A DNA stretch of 64,000 nt. Origin: Dimorphilus gyrociliatus (lineage: Eukaryota > Annelida > Polychaeta > Dinophilidae). The position numbers and the translations under genes were made by a program. The notes under the pieces were generated by a model. That model was not told the DNA's origin. It saw nothing but the letters and a program-made list of their open reading frames with translations, and ran no database searches. Positions 48,717 to 62,022 of this stretch are shown here, piece after piece. The stretch lies in contig CAJFCJ010000012.1 in the NCBI GenBank assembly GCA_904063045.1, positions 62,001-126,000 of the forward strand, read 5' to 3'. Numbering within the stretch: the first letter of the stretch is position 1; every line of letters begins with the position of its first letter.

Positions 48717-51547
48717 ATGTGCAATATGACGAAACCGACGGTGTATCCGATTGGACAACTGTGTATATTACCAATTATTCTGACGTTAATCCTCATAGGA
48801 AATGGTTGCATCATAGCTATATCAACTATTCGATTGCAGAGTCAATGGTCCGTTCAGGATTGCATTAATAGATTTGTTGCTTTGCTTAGTTTTTCGGATG
48901 GTGGGCTGTCAATACCGACTTATTTTGCGTCTTTGGTAACGGGTAATACATAAATAAAAAGATGATTAATGTTCATATTATATATTATTTCTTTTAAATA
49001 ATAAATAAAACAGGAAAATGGCCGTTTATGGATGTCATTTGTCAAATATATGGAACTTTACATCATGTTTTTGCGACAAGTATGGTTTTACTCTTAGTTA
49101 TGGGTTGCTGTGAGAGGTTTTTATTATTTATTAATACTTTAAGTGTTCATTTTTTAAAGATAATTTCTTTAAAGCATATTACTTTATTCATTATTAGATA
49201 TACAAAGATATTATATAATGAAAAGAATAGGGCATATTTTTCGCCCATAAACACTAGAATAATGATGATCGGCTGTTTTATATCTATGTTAATACTCTTT
49301 CTTGGACCCATATATGGTTGGGCAGAATATTCAGAATACAGAGGTAAGTTAAAGCAATAGAACTCCGCTATTTGTCTATTATTATTATGATTTATACGTC
49401 ATGTTTTGCTTATCGTCTTCATATGCCCTTAATTTTAACGTCGAAGGCTTTCAGGCGTCACGTTACATTTTATGTCGTCCTTTTGGCAGTAGTATAGATT
49501 ATTTATTCGACTTTTTATTATAGAAGAATATTTATGAATCTTTACGATAGTATCACGTGTAAATCCTAATTACTTGAGGGAAGTACATTAGTATTAAAGT
49601 ATAATGATGAGTACGACAGCTAATAACCCCTAACGTTGCAGTATAGCCTTAATTTTCTCTTGAGAGCTGCTTTAATTGGTATAGGAAACGTTGAGAACAA
49701 ATTTGTACTCTTTTTTATTAAAATAGACTAGATCTAATAGCAAGAATTCGTAAGTGTAGATTTACTGATAATCATATTGAAGTTATATAAAATATTTTCG
49801 CTATAAATTATGTAAGCATAGAAGAAATGAAGAGAGAAAGAGAGAAAGAGACAGGGTGGGAGAGAAAAGAAAGCCGGTAGAAAGAAAATGAAAAGAAAAG
49901 AAGAAAATGTAAAAGTGGAATGTTCTTGGATAGAAATGTTAATTGTAAAGAAGGAATAATTTAATAGAAAGATAAAAGAGAGGAAAGTTTTGCGAATTTT
50001 ATATAAAAGGAGAATGAAAGACTGTTTTTTTTCAGAATTAGATCTAAAAAGAATCACAAACAACTTCCCTTTTTTTTCATTTAAAACCTAAAACAGGTGA
50101 TATAATCAAATATCTCAGCCGGTTTCCTTGTTTATGAGAAAGCTATATTGATTTATGGCACCATTAGGTAGCTCATTTAAGTTATAATAATCGAACAATG
50201 TTTGGTAAGCCTTAGAACAGTTATCTTAAGTAAATTAAGCATTCTCCACTGAAAATGTAGAACTGTCTTTAAGATTTTTGTTTTAGTTTGGCGCATAGGA
50301 ATTTCAATAGACATATTTGAAAATAAATATACTTAAGATAAGCTTGATCAGTAGCAGAGGACAGAGCAAAATGGGCAACAATATCTCTTTGTAATCTCGG
50401 TACATTATTAGGTTTTGTATCTTGTGCCTATAATTTTACCAAAGTTAAATATATATTAATAAAAAAAGACCATATCTTAAAATAGGGTTATTTTTTACTA
50501 AAAATATGATAACAAGCTCTTTTTCCCCATAGAGTCGGAATCAAAGTCAACTTAATGTTAGCTCAACCATTTTCCCCATTTTCCTTTTTATAAAGTGCAC
50601 AATTTCCTTTTTAGTACAGTAAAACTCTTATTAAAAATTTGATTATCATCTAACAGGGTCTCTAAGCTTATTCTTAAAAACAAATGCAACAAATGTGGAT
50701 ATCGATGATGTTGTCAAAATTTCCAAACAACTACGAAATCAATACGAATTAACTATTCGTAAGCCTATAACTAGTCAACCAATTATAGAAATGGCTCTTC
50801 CTTTACGATTGAGAAATAAAGAGAGATTGGAATGTTTTTTAGAGGAATACGAAGGACGACTCTTAACGGCTTTTGTAAATGACGTCTTTACGGCAAATAC
50901 AACTTTTGAAGCTAATAAATCTAGTCAAAATTTAATTGATGTTCTATTAGATGACAAACAAATTCAAGATTACCGTGATCTTTTAATCTGGCAATGTAGG
51001 TATATAAGTAAGAAAAAAATTACTTTATTCTTTGATGAATAGAATAGTTTCAAATTTGTTTAGTTTCGCCAATAATGACTTTTTTAATACTTTTACAGAT
51101 TGGTCTAGCTGTGATCTTGATTATAGTCTCCTGACTGCAGAATCGACATCTTTCTTCCTCATCATCTTAATAACAACTCAAATTCTTCCTCTGCTGCTTA
51201 TTATATACTGTTTAACAAAAATTCAATTAAGAGGTTTTTCCTTTCTTAAAATGCAATTGACAAAAAAACAATTTCTAGCTGCTTTTATCTGTTTGGTTTT
51301 CACATCGACTGCATCAATTGTAAATATGATTTTAAGGTACTACAAACGAAATCATTTGTTAGCTTTCTTGAGTAAGGCTCTGTCTTTTATGGCAGACTCT
51401 TCTCTACCATTGGCTTACGTTGTCTCTGTAATTATTAATCCTAAACGCTCCTATCAAGAGGCTAATAGAAGGAATTTTAGGGAAGATGAGATTAAATGTT
51501 GTGATGATGAGGATGAGCCATATCAGTCACAAATTACTAGAGTATAA
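48717..51547 (+). CDS. Rhodopsin-family GPCR, opsin-like but without the retinal lysine
   Basis: Four exons: 48717-48942, 49014-49343, 50657-50995, 51099-51547, all joined in phase 1, 447 residues. The start is the first ATG after an in-frame TAA just upstream. TM1 (about 15-37) has the GN motif, TM2 (52-73) the conserved Asp (SFSDGG), TM3 starts with Cys85 and ends in ERF in place of DRY, and TM4 runs into PIYGWAEY. Exon 4 gives the ECL2 SSCDLDY, TM5 with Pro, TM6 and TM7 ending in LPLAY in place of NPxxY. The GW..Y and CxxDY features are opsin-like. However, counting back seven residues from the TM7 Pro gives Phe, not the Schiff-base Lys, and the TM6 CWxP motif is absent. Exon 3 inserts 113 residues into ECL2. 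The region 49145-49225 may be an extra intron (see findings). An orphan peptide or amine receptor is the alternative. It lies head-to-head with the RFamide gene. Confidence 0.8.
49344..50656 (+). other. GPCR intron 2
   Basis: A 1.3-kb intron before the loop-insert exon. It has a purine-rich stretch at about 49820-49990 whose complement gives a spurious minus-strand ORF. No other gene is visible. Confidence 0.6.
50657..50995 (+). other. Phase-neutral 339-bp exon inserting 113 residues into GPCR extracellular loop 2
   Basis: Acceptor ctaacag|gg and donor aat|gtaggt bound an open frame of 113 codons, phase 1 at both ends. The encoded segment is hydrophilic, with probable helices and three N-glycosylation sequons (NAT, NTT, NKS), and no membrane span. 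This fits an extracellular position between TM4 and TM5. Skipping it joins exon 2 directly to exon 4 in frame and restores an opsin-length loop. I recognise no domain family in it. Confidence 0.7.
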
Positions 51548-54500
51548 AAGTTCCTCTTTTCAGAAGTAAATAAGAAAATCGTCTGATATTTAAAAAATAT
51601 TTAATTGCTGATAAAGCAAAAACAACTTCTTATCCTTTAACTTTCTTATTGTTAAATTATCATATTCGTTGAATTATACAATATTTTACAAAGCATTAAA
51701 GATAAATAGATATGTAAACTGTTCCTTTAGAAATGTTTCGTCTTTTCTCTTTTAGGAAAAACGTAAAAAGAGATTTTTAATAAAAAATCTCTTAAATTTA
51801 AAGTGAATCGTTTGCGGTTAAGTCCTGTCTTCTGTTTAAATTATTATTTGTTAATATAAAGAATTTAGCCTATTTAATAAAATTTTCCAGTTAAGAATAA
51901 ACTAAAAGTAAACGCTAAGATATATTTTTGAGAGCCTTATAATAAGTTTTATTTGAGAAAGGCAATTTTTTTTACTACAATCTCAGTGGAAAATTCTTTT
52001 TTTAACATTTTTTTTCGGTTCACTGACTAAGTATTCAAACTGTTTCCTTTAGCATTAAAACTAATGATTAAGGAACGTGTTATTATTGATCTAAGATAAT
52101 GAATAAGAGCTGATTGAAATTTTTTTAAATTGAGAGATAAATTTTAAATATTAATTATAAATTTAATTAGCTAAGTCTAATATATTCATAACTGTAATAT
52201 CTTTTATTATGAATAGAGTACAAACCTTTTTTAAATGCTTATATAGGTATTTCATTTGCTATTAAATATTCTAGATTTCTTTTAGTATGTTTATATACAT
52301 TATAAACAATGATCAATAATTGGCCTATGAAATATTACTTACGTTTCACATATATTTTATATATACTGTATATAGTAAATAAATATCTCTAGTTTTATAA
52401 TAAATAATCAATCTATAATAATATAGTAACTATATTTTATTTACCTGATATCTTCTTAATTAATTGTTATAGCATCTCTGTTTCTACCGTAAAAATGACG
52501 ACTTTTTGAGCATTTTTCATCAGTTATGCAAGTTTGATATAAATATTAACGTTGGAGAAATATTTTAACCAATAAACGAAGTAGAAAATTGAAGAATTTC
52601 GAACAATAATTCTAAGAAATACTTTTAAAGTTTTATGTTTGTTTTGAGTATGAATATCTTGTTTGAAATTACAAACACGTTAACTCAAGTTATTATTTGT
52701 AATTCCATTAGCTGTAGCACATCCATATTATAAATATATCCTTTTATAGTTTCTTCTGTTTTGAGGATTACTGTTTAAGCTCACAAAACCTATTTATAAA
52801 CACCTATATTTGTTCTCTTAGGACGAAGGTGAGAAAATAGAAAGATTTCATCTTCCAAATTTGTTAAAATCATACTCAATTGGTATGATACAGGAAAGTA
52901 GCTTCTATTTATGACAGGTGGAAATTATTGTAAGAACTATCGTCTTTATTCTTTTTACGGTTGTCAAATTTTCATTTATCACTATATTAATCAATCTTTT
53001 TATGAAATCACTATGAATAATCATTCTGATTATTTAATGAACGAATATTTCAACACGAAATGGGTTTAATTTGGCGATTTATACAACAGGAGATAAAAAA
53101 GAGCTTTTAGAAATTTATCTTCTTTACGATAGTCTTGTTTCATATACAAAATAATCATCTCAAGAAATATCACCAGCTTTTCAAGTCAATTACTTATTAT
53201 ATTTTATACCGTTTAGAAATCTTTCTATAATTCTGATGAGAATAGAAAAAACGATCTTGCAAAAGATGTATTCATTATGAAGAATCAACTTTTATCTATT
53301 CATACGAATTAAATACAATGCTATATCTTAGTTGGAAAATCAAAAAGAACGAATTACTAAAGAGTTGAAATAATGTACCTTAAAACAATATAAGAATATA
53401 TAAGATATAGATTTTGAAAAGGAGCTAGAGGTAATAAGTATTTTACTTTTATGTTCAGGTAGGTGCAAAAATTTTCAATAAATTTTCATTTTCTTTCTAC
53501 AATAGTCGTTTTGTAAAAATGATATAAGTATACTATTATTGATGGAATGAAAGAAGCAAATATAAAAAATGTTTATAATATTTAAGTCCAACTGGAATCT
53601 AACAGTAAAGGCTCATTGCCTTTTCCTCGCTACCAAAATCATATATTACGTAACCCTTCTTTTAACTGATATATAGATAATTCTTTTTTGCAGTTACACA
53701 AGTATTGTTTTGTTGAAACTACAAAAATACAACTTTAATCAAATAAGAAGTAATGGAAAATGAGCTTATTTTTTAAGTTACTATTCTTAACAAGTAATGT
53801 GAAACCTCCAGGCTATTTTTTGTCTTTCCAGAAGGGAGAAATGAGCACATTAAGAAATGTTATTTTTCCCTATATACTTACTAATTTTATAAGCTGAAAG
53901 CTTTAAAAAAATTTACCACTGTAAACTAGAAAATGACAAAATATGTACAAATTTATAAAAGAACACAAAACAGATCTGTTTCTCTAAGAAATATACCATA
54001 AAATTAACTATAAAATGTAAATTACTTTGATAAATGTCTCTTTAGGTCAACTACTTTTATAAGATGAAAAAAAAACTATTGAATAAAATATATTAGTGTA
54101 ATTGATGATATTCTCATTTTAAGCATTAATTTTATTATTTTAAAATTTAGTTAAGAGCTGAGAATTAACTTTAAAACGTCATCTAATATTTTACAACATG
54201 GATATTATTTCTTAAAACAAAGTAGAGCTAATTAAATTCAGTTTATAAAATGTTCTTAGAAATTTTAGTTTTCAACAATAATGACTAAATTACCAACTCT
54301 ATTTTATGATAAAATGGTAAATAGGACGCTTATTATAAAGCTTAAATAATATTTTTCTTTTATACTTCTCAAAAAAGAGTCTAAATCAACGGAATTTAAA
54401 ACAAATATCATGTAAACTGCAACGGAAATACTAAATAAAAGATTTCCTTCTAATATTAATATTTAAAAAGTAATAATTGTGTTTTTAACAAGGATATCAT

Positions 54501-55900
54501 GGAACTAATGTTACAAATAGTTTAATTTTGGTAAAACTTTTGTTATAAATTTAAATGTGAAGCTATTTTTATAATGCTACTTGTAGAACTAGATGTTTCT
54601 CCGTAACAATGAGATACTATATCACTTTTTAATTATCAATATTAGACGTTATCCAGCTCCTCTTTCCTAAAAACATTCTAAATGCTGGTCTATAGACAAT
54701 ATTAAAATGGTATATATAGCATAATAGCAAACACAAAACATTATTTTCATTATGTTATACATGTATTATAAAAACGTACCTATTGTTGAACCAATTTCTA
54801 ACTATAATGATATTATATAGCATATCACTTAATTATCAAAGAAAACTGCCATGAATTATCTCTTCATAGTTTAATATATTTTAAATGGAACTAGGAAACA
54901 AAGAGCACAGGATATTACACATTAAAGAAGTCATTTTGTCATTCTGAAACTCAGGCTAAGTAAGTAACTAACTTTAAATAAATTATGAAACTGAGGCACA
55001 TGAAGAGATCCGGGAATAATGATTATGACAGATCTAATGGATAAGTTACCTTCTATAGCTAAATATTATTATCTTAATAAAAATGTAGGATTTTTGGTTA
55101 AAAAACCCTAATATCCGGTTAAGTTTTTGATCCTCTTAGATATTGATTTTTTTCCTGTAGTGTACAAATGGAAAATTCATAAAAGGGAAAAAAAGACACA
55201 TTATTCACTGCTTATAATATAAAATAGTGTATCTTAAGAAGGAGGATTAAAGAAATTTAAGTTTATTATGACATTCAATTTCAATCAAATATCAAAATAG
55301 CTCAAATTTACAGAGAGAATCTGCAAGATATAATAAAAGATTAACTTTATTCTTTTAATTATATTTTTTTAATTTTAATTAAAATAAAGACGAAATTAAT
55401 TAAATGACGAATTTTTTTAACTCTAAAAACCATCAAAAGTATTTAACTTAAGAAGCTGAAATGTCACATGGACGCTATGATTTGGGTTTTAACTTTCAGA
55501 TAATTGTTTCAAATTTCGCTATCCGCACTGGAAGAGCTGTTGATATTTTTTTATTAATTTAGAGAAAAATTATACTTTATATAAAGAAATGATAAATATT
55601 CAATTTACTAATAAATTACTCCTAGATTGAAGAAAAGAACTGAGAGGTATAATATCATATCACGATGGATATTTCCCTTTTCACATTCTTTTATATATTT
55701 CACTTAGAGAAAAAAGATGAAAGCTCTCTCTATATATAAAGCATATATACACTGTATAAGAATATATTTAGTATAAGAAAAGCTCAAAATATGAATAAGG
55801 TTTAGACATATCTAGAAAAATAGTCTCTGCCAAACAAAAAGAGAGTTCTAACTATAAATAAGACTTTTCATATAAATATAGTGTATTCTATAAATAATTA
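51548..55900. other. Long convergent intergenic region, no gene seen
   Basis: About 4.35 kb of very AT-rich DNA between the 3' ends of the GPCR (+) and the channel gene (-). No open frame above background, no domain-like cysteine or TM pattern and no RNA gene could be recognised on either strand. It includes one ATACTGTAT word near 52367. Confidence 0.6.
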
Positions 55901-58407
55901 TTAAAAATTTGAATGAATAGTTCTTCGGAGTTTTTTAAAGTGTAAATATGACTTGATAAATTCGATGGTAATTGAAAGCAATGCAAGTCCGAATCCTATC
56001 GCAATTATGTAAAAAGATCCAGAATATGTTGCAAGATCTATTGCATTAGATTCTGTCGAATCAGAATCTTTGCAGCTAGGATTCTGCGTTAAATTATATG
56101 TCCTGAGCCATTTTTCATTTAATCCCGGCTCCAAACTGATTTCTAGCAATATCTTGTTAAAAAGATTTTGATAGCCCCACCCTTTTTGAACAGCAAATGT
56201 GACACCGTTTGGAAGAAAGTCATACTTTTCGTCGGTTGTTGTTAATTCACAATCTAGATGAGATACTAAATTAACAACGGATCTAGTACTGATATATCCG
56301 GTATTTTCTTGCTTAGCTTTTTCTATACCAGTTTTTAGATCAGGTACAATATTTTCTTGCGGATCTTGGATTATTTTCTCCCATGCTTTTTTGAATACTC
56401 CCGAATCTGCTGTTTTGAATATTGTCTCATGGCCAGAATTTCCTAAAATAATTAATTTAAAATCTTTATTTGAGACAGCATCCTCAAGATTATTGACAGG
56501 TAACTTGTACTTTCTAACGCTCATAATAGCTACTAAATTTCCAGTATAAATAGCCGTAATCATGATCCAAGTCAACCACATAGATCCTACTAAAGCTCTT
56601 ACGGATGTCTTTCCAACAGATGGTAATATTCCGCCTTGATTAATAGCCGCTCCAAATGCATACCAAAAGCAGTGTCTAAAAAGAGAATAGTCTTCGTCAA
56701 AAGATTTGACGCGTAGACCAAATCCTTCTTCTTTTAAGTTGTATTTCGAGAAAAATAATAAAGCTACAAAGCTTAGCGTAACCGAAGATATAAAACACAT
56801 CCATACTTCAATTTTAAAAGTCTGTGTGAAAAATACACTGGACAATAATTGAGGATTTGGCCTTTTCATTAAAATTGTCAGGGCTTCTGTTTGAGTAACT
56901 GAGAGAAAATCTACGGCTTTCAGTCTCTGAGCCGTAACAGTAAAAGCTCCAACTCCAATATCAGCTTCCTAATATATTTCAGTTTTCAATTAAAATAATA
57001 TTTTAAACAATTAATTAGGATTTATCACAAAGAAACAAGAAACAGAAACTTTCTAAAGATTAATCCCATCAAGCTAGGAGGTCGTTTTCTCTTTTAAAAT
57101 ATAAAAGAATATTTATAGATTTATAACAATATAACAAGCTAAATGTTTGATCGTTAAAGATTTTTTTAGAAAGTATAATAACCCAATTAATCTATATTCT
57201 ACATTTTAACCTTTAATTGAACATTACACCGGAATCTTAACGATATTTATTAAATATAATTACCTTTCTATAAATCATACCCATGGCTCCATTATAAGTT
57301 CCGTTAATTAAAGTTCCGATAGCTGCTTCTTTAGGTTCAATTATTCTATACCTATTAAGGAAAATTAATTAATAAACATATTGTTTGGTACAGCATATTC
57401 AATAATTAAAAGAGGAAAACGATAAAAACCTGAATTTTAGTCTTTCAGCTAACATATTAAAAATATTAAAAAATATTCCAACATAAAACACCTTTCCCTT
57501 TCTAACAATTCTAAATTGTAGGAAATCCAACTGCAATTCAGTCAAATGATTGTTATTATTTGGCAATTTCCGCTAAAAATTTATCTTACTGGAGTAGCAA
57601 CAATTGTGAATTCTCGCCCGTAAAAACCATGAAAAGGGAGAAAAAATGGAGCATTTTTTCGTATCTATTTTAGGTTAAAGTCATAAATAATACAATACGA
57701 TAAAACTAAGAGTATCAAATTAACTTTATCTCTTGTAAAATGACCAATTAATCTAAAGTTTCCAACGAACCATTGATAGTATTCTATGATACCGTTATTT
57801 TCAATAAGTAATAAAATACTATCACCTGGGTATAGTAAGTTAGTAAAGGCCTTCTCAATTTCTTTAAAATCATAATTTTCCATGTAAATTAGCCAATTAA
57901 ATAATGGGCCAAGTATTTTTAATTTACGACTCTTTTAGATAGAAAGTTTTATAAATATTCAATAAAGCACTATTTATTCTGAACTACCTTTAACAAGGTG
58001 TCTTTTACATAATTAAGACTAGAAGTATATATAACATATTCATACATTTCCGGATTGGAAGACCATTCGTTTAACCATTGACCATTGCTAAAAATAGCTG
58101 TCTTTCCAATTTTGTTTGTACGTTCAATTAAATCATTCTCAAGAAATGTATTATTGCCAAAAAAAACAACTTTATTAGCTTTTGTCGTCTTAAGAGCAGA
58201 TATCATTGAGGACGTTATTAACGAAAGCCTGAAACTTCGCTTTCTTCCTTCTTCCATTTCTCTATGTAAATGTATGTCGGAGAGTGACAGTGCTAAAAAT
58301 GATAAAGGTAATAAAAGAGAGAAAAAAGTTATATAACGATATTATTTTACATTCTTAAAAAGAATATTACCGTATTTGATAGAAATGAGAAATATGATCA
58401 AATTCAT
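55901..58407 (-). CDS. Ionotropic glutamate receptor-family channel, IR-like (short amino-terminal domain)
   Basis: Six exons: 58407-58371, 58292-57988, 57931-57725, 57530-57430, 57351-57264, 56968-55901. Phases are 1,0,0,2,0 and the product is 601 residues. It opens with a signal peptide (MNLIIFLISIKY) and has only about 180 residues before the ligand-binding core, against about 400 in NMDA/AMPA/kainate receptors. S1 carries GKVFYVGIF, then GTYNGAMG and ADIGVGAFTVTAQR with the conserved binding Arg (about residue 261). TM1 lies near 299-319, the pore loop is FWYAFGAAINQGG (347-359), M3 ends with YTGNLVAIM in place of SYTANLAAF, and TM4 is near 562-584. In S2 the acidic residue expected to hold the ligand amino group appears replaced (GYISTRS). 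A tetrameric cation channel for a ligand other than glutamate is likely, as in protostome IRs used for taste, smell, temperature or humidity sensing. Exact subfamily unknown. Confidence 0.88.
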
Positions 58408-61400
58408 TACAGAGTAGGGCATTCTTCTTCCTACTTGATAGTTAATGTATTGAGTTAAAATGTGGTTTTCTTATATTACTGGTTAAAACACATGATTCCG
58501 CGTCAATAAAAAAAGGACTATTGATAAACTGAGATACTTATTGACGATTGTTCGCGTACTGTTTAGACTATAAAATAAAAAAATTTGTTGTTTGAACTTC
58601 AATCTATAAAAATATTTTATAAAGTAATAAGAAATATTACCTAAGGCAATCGCATTTTGCTATATTTATATATATGTATACTAGATACTAAATTTATATT
58701 GATAAATAATAGGGTTATAAATAGGTAGTACTTATCTTTGATCACTTCTAGCATTCTTTTCTCTTTGTGATGAAAATATATTAAAAGAGTCATAATAAAA
58801 CTATAGGGTATAAATTTATTCCGAATACAAGACTCAACAAAGATACTAATTAATCTATTTCACTTGTCAGGGCATTTTATTAATTTGTATTTCATAGCAA
58901 TCAATTGAAATCTTCTATATCTAAAAAGAATGTATTTTGTGCTAAAAGAACGATATGAAGTAAAACTTCATAATCATATTTCTAAAAATACTTGTATTAT
59001 TTATTACACTGTATTGCTTATTATTAGATGTATTAATTTTCATGTGATTTACATGTAGCTTCTGTTAAAAATAAATCAACCTCTCATTTTCAATTTGACT
59101 TTTTAATCAGAATATATTACAATAAACTTGAAAAAGAAAATTTATTAAACTTGAAGTAGTTTGCCATTTAGCATTATGAGGTAAACAAGTATATTAATTA
59201 TATCTCCTTCGACACACTTTTAATAGCTCTGAAAAAAATCTATAATTAATCCTTCTAGATGAAGAGCGAAACAATTAGAAGCCGAGAAATTTAGACAGAT
59301 GTCTAGCTAGTTTGTAAATAATATAGATTAAAAAAATTACCTTGATTGGTTGCTGATTTTCAGGGTCGGTGGAGTAATTTACTGAAGGATAATAAATTAG
59401 GATAGAAATCTCCCAGATCTCTGAATTTGTTCTTACCAAAAGTTTATTTTTGACTAGTTTAGATGACTTATATAAATAAAGTATACAATATATAAAAAAA
59501 TATAGTAGACTGCATATATTTTATAATATTAGCATACAATCTTTTATCATTTCCTACTGTCTGTAACAATAAAGTTAACTTTAAGAAACATTTACTGAAA
59601 ATATACACATTTATTTCTCTTAAGTTAAGACTGCTCAGAGAATGACATTTATCTAAAAGGTGTTATTTTTTCTTGTTTAATCACAATAATTAAGGTCAAA
59701 CTCATTTTTAAATATTACATGCACACCTAATTTTATATAGCTTTTACAATGTTATAAAGGAATAATATATAAATGATATAAAACTGTCCCCTATCTAGTT
59801 CTTTTTGAGAAGCCTTAAGACTAAAGAAATATTGTTTCTTTGAAAACTTTTATCCTCTTATAACTCAATCATTTCATTGATATATTGACATGTTAAATGT
59901 ATTTAATTGAATTGAGTAAACGATTGTTAGGCTGCGACGCAATTTCTAATATGTAAATATTAATGGATATATATATATATATATATATATAAGGAGTCCT
60001 CTATCTATTCCCTTTACGAAGCGTCTGACTATAAAGCAATATTATTTCTTGGAAAATTTCAGCATTTTTTGTGATTTAATCGATCTATTGATATATTGAC
60101 ATGTTTAAAGTATTTGACTGAATTGCAATAAGTAAATATTTATTAAGTTTTCAGTTAGGATTTTATCAAAATTCGAAAGGCAAAAATCGTTAGAGTAACT
60201 AGAGAGAAACTTTTGACATTAATATTCATATTTCTCGTCTGTGTCTACGAAGAATTTTATACTGCTACGTTCACATCATTCTTTAAGTAGATTGTTATAT
60301 ACAAATAAATTTCTTTTTCTTACAGATCTCTATACTTCTCCAATTTGTCTGCGAAGACTATAGAAGTTCTATTTTAGTTATATCCTGTCTTTCATTTAGT
60401 CCTTCTAGATATCATCTTTGAACCTATCTTCTATTTTCTGCACCATCTGCATAAAAGTAATTTTACTACATGTAGTATCATATGTAGTATTACACTTTAC
60501 AGCATCAATAATTATATTTAAATCAAGAGTAACAATATTCTGAAGTGTCATTTACGAGTTCACTAAGTTAAAAGTAAAAAATTGTTCAAACAAATGAGAC
60601 TTTTTCCTCCCTATATAAATAGGTTAAGTACTGAGCGACCTTAAAATTTCTTTTCTTCCCTTCCTCTTCACATCTCTTTTTTCTGTGCTTTCTCTATTCT
60701 TCTCTACGCTCATGTTAATATAATAGAAAATGAAAAACCGAAATATTCGTTTCCCACATTCTTTTATACAATTATTATGGCTGAAAACTCGAATTTATTT
60801 GTTTTTTTTGTTTAAATGTCTAATAGATAATTGTTTTTAGCGTTATTTGTAGAAATATAAATATGTTTTTATTACTTTAAAACTATATTAACTTGCTTTT
60901 TTTCTCAAATTAAGCGTTTAAGTATATTTTACAACATTGATTAATATTTGTTCTTTTAAATTTTCTTAATTTCATGAAATTTTTTTCATTCATTCATTCA
61001 AAGCAATAAATAAAGCATACTTTTGTAAGTAATTTATACATATATATATACTGTATATATATATACAGTACATATATATATATTTCTTCCACGATTCAAA
61101 ACTAAACTATTGTACTTGTATGAGAATAGCATTTGTTAATTCGATAGAATTGATTTGTTCATTCGATATGAGAATTAAAAATTAATGAACATAAAAAATC
61201 AGATGATTATGCTTTAGAGTTTATTGATATTTCTGGGTTGCTTAAATATTATATTCAAAATATGAAATATATTATAATGAAATTACATCATTCAACCAAA
61301 TATAATTTCTTTCTTGATATGATTTGAATATAAAATTCTATATTATGGATAATAGAATCAAATATTTACAGAGTCAGCAAATTTTTAAGAGTTACTAGAA

Positions 61401-62022
61401 TATACATATGATGATAAGAAGAAGAGATTAATTGATACTGATAGGATATTCATACGATTGTCACATAAAATAGATAAACATAAATATATCAAGTAATTCT
61501 ATAAAATATACGAAATTCGATAAATCTGTGTAATGTTGTCCTAACTTGACTGATTTTTGATAAAGAAAGATTTTCCCAAGAGCCATTTCTTTATCATTTG
61601 CGCTTGAGGATACTCCGCAGTAAACATATACATCTTTTCGTAAACAAATTTAATAAAGAAAATAAATATTTCTCCTTTTCTAATCTTATTATAACTGTAG
61701 AGAAATTTTAGATTTAAAATGTCACATTTTTGTTTACGTCATAGTTGTTTACAAAGTAACTAGGTTTTCTTTGTTTGCAACATTTTTTGTCATAAAATTA
61801 ATTCTCTTTTTACGTAAGCTGCTTCGATTATTTCATTTACTGAAAATAGTAATTGTATTAACGACTTGGATATATTATCCAAGTACAATGATCATATAAC
61901 TAAAGACGTTTACATATATATATATATACATTATATATTAGTATGTATGAACGTTGTAGTAAGAACATTATTCCAGTTTAAAATTCTATAATTAAAAAGT
62001 TATCTAAATAAAAGACAGTTAA
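58408..62022. other. Intergenic region upstream of the channel gene and downstream of the BMP receptor gene
   Basis: About 3.6 kb. It should include the IR-like gene promoter near 58408-58500 (a TATA-like aatataag lies on the minus strand about 70 bases upstream of the ATG) and the receptor kinase 3' UTR near 62022. It contains a diverged direct duplication (59791-60125) and TA microsatellites (59967-59991, 61037-61083, 61913-61930). No gene is recognised. Confidence 0.55.
59791..60125. repeat. Diverged direct duplication, two copies of about 125 bp
   Basis: Bases 59791-59915 and 60001-60125 share an ordered series of words at a 210-bp offset: ctatcta at the start, then aaatattgtttctt or aatattatttctt, gatatattgacatg, and a terminal tgaattg. 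They differ by many substitutions and small indels. A (TA)n tract lies between them. This could be an old local duplication or two copies of a dispersed element. Confidence 0.6.
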
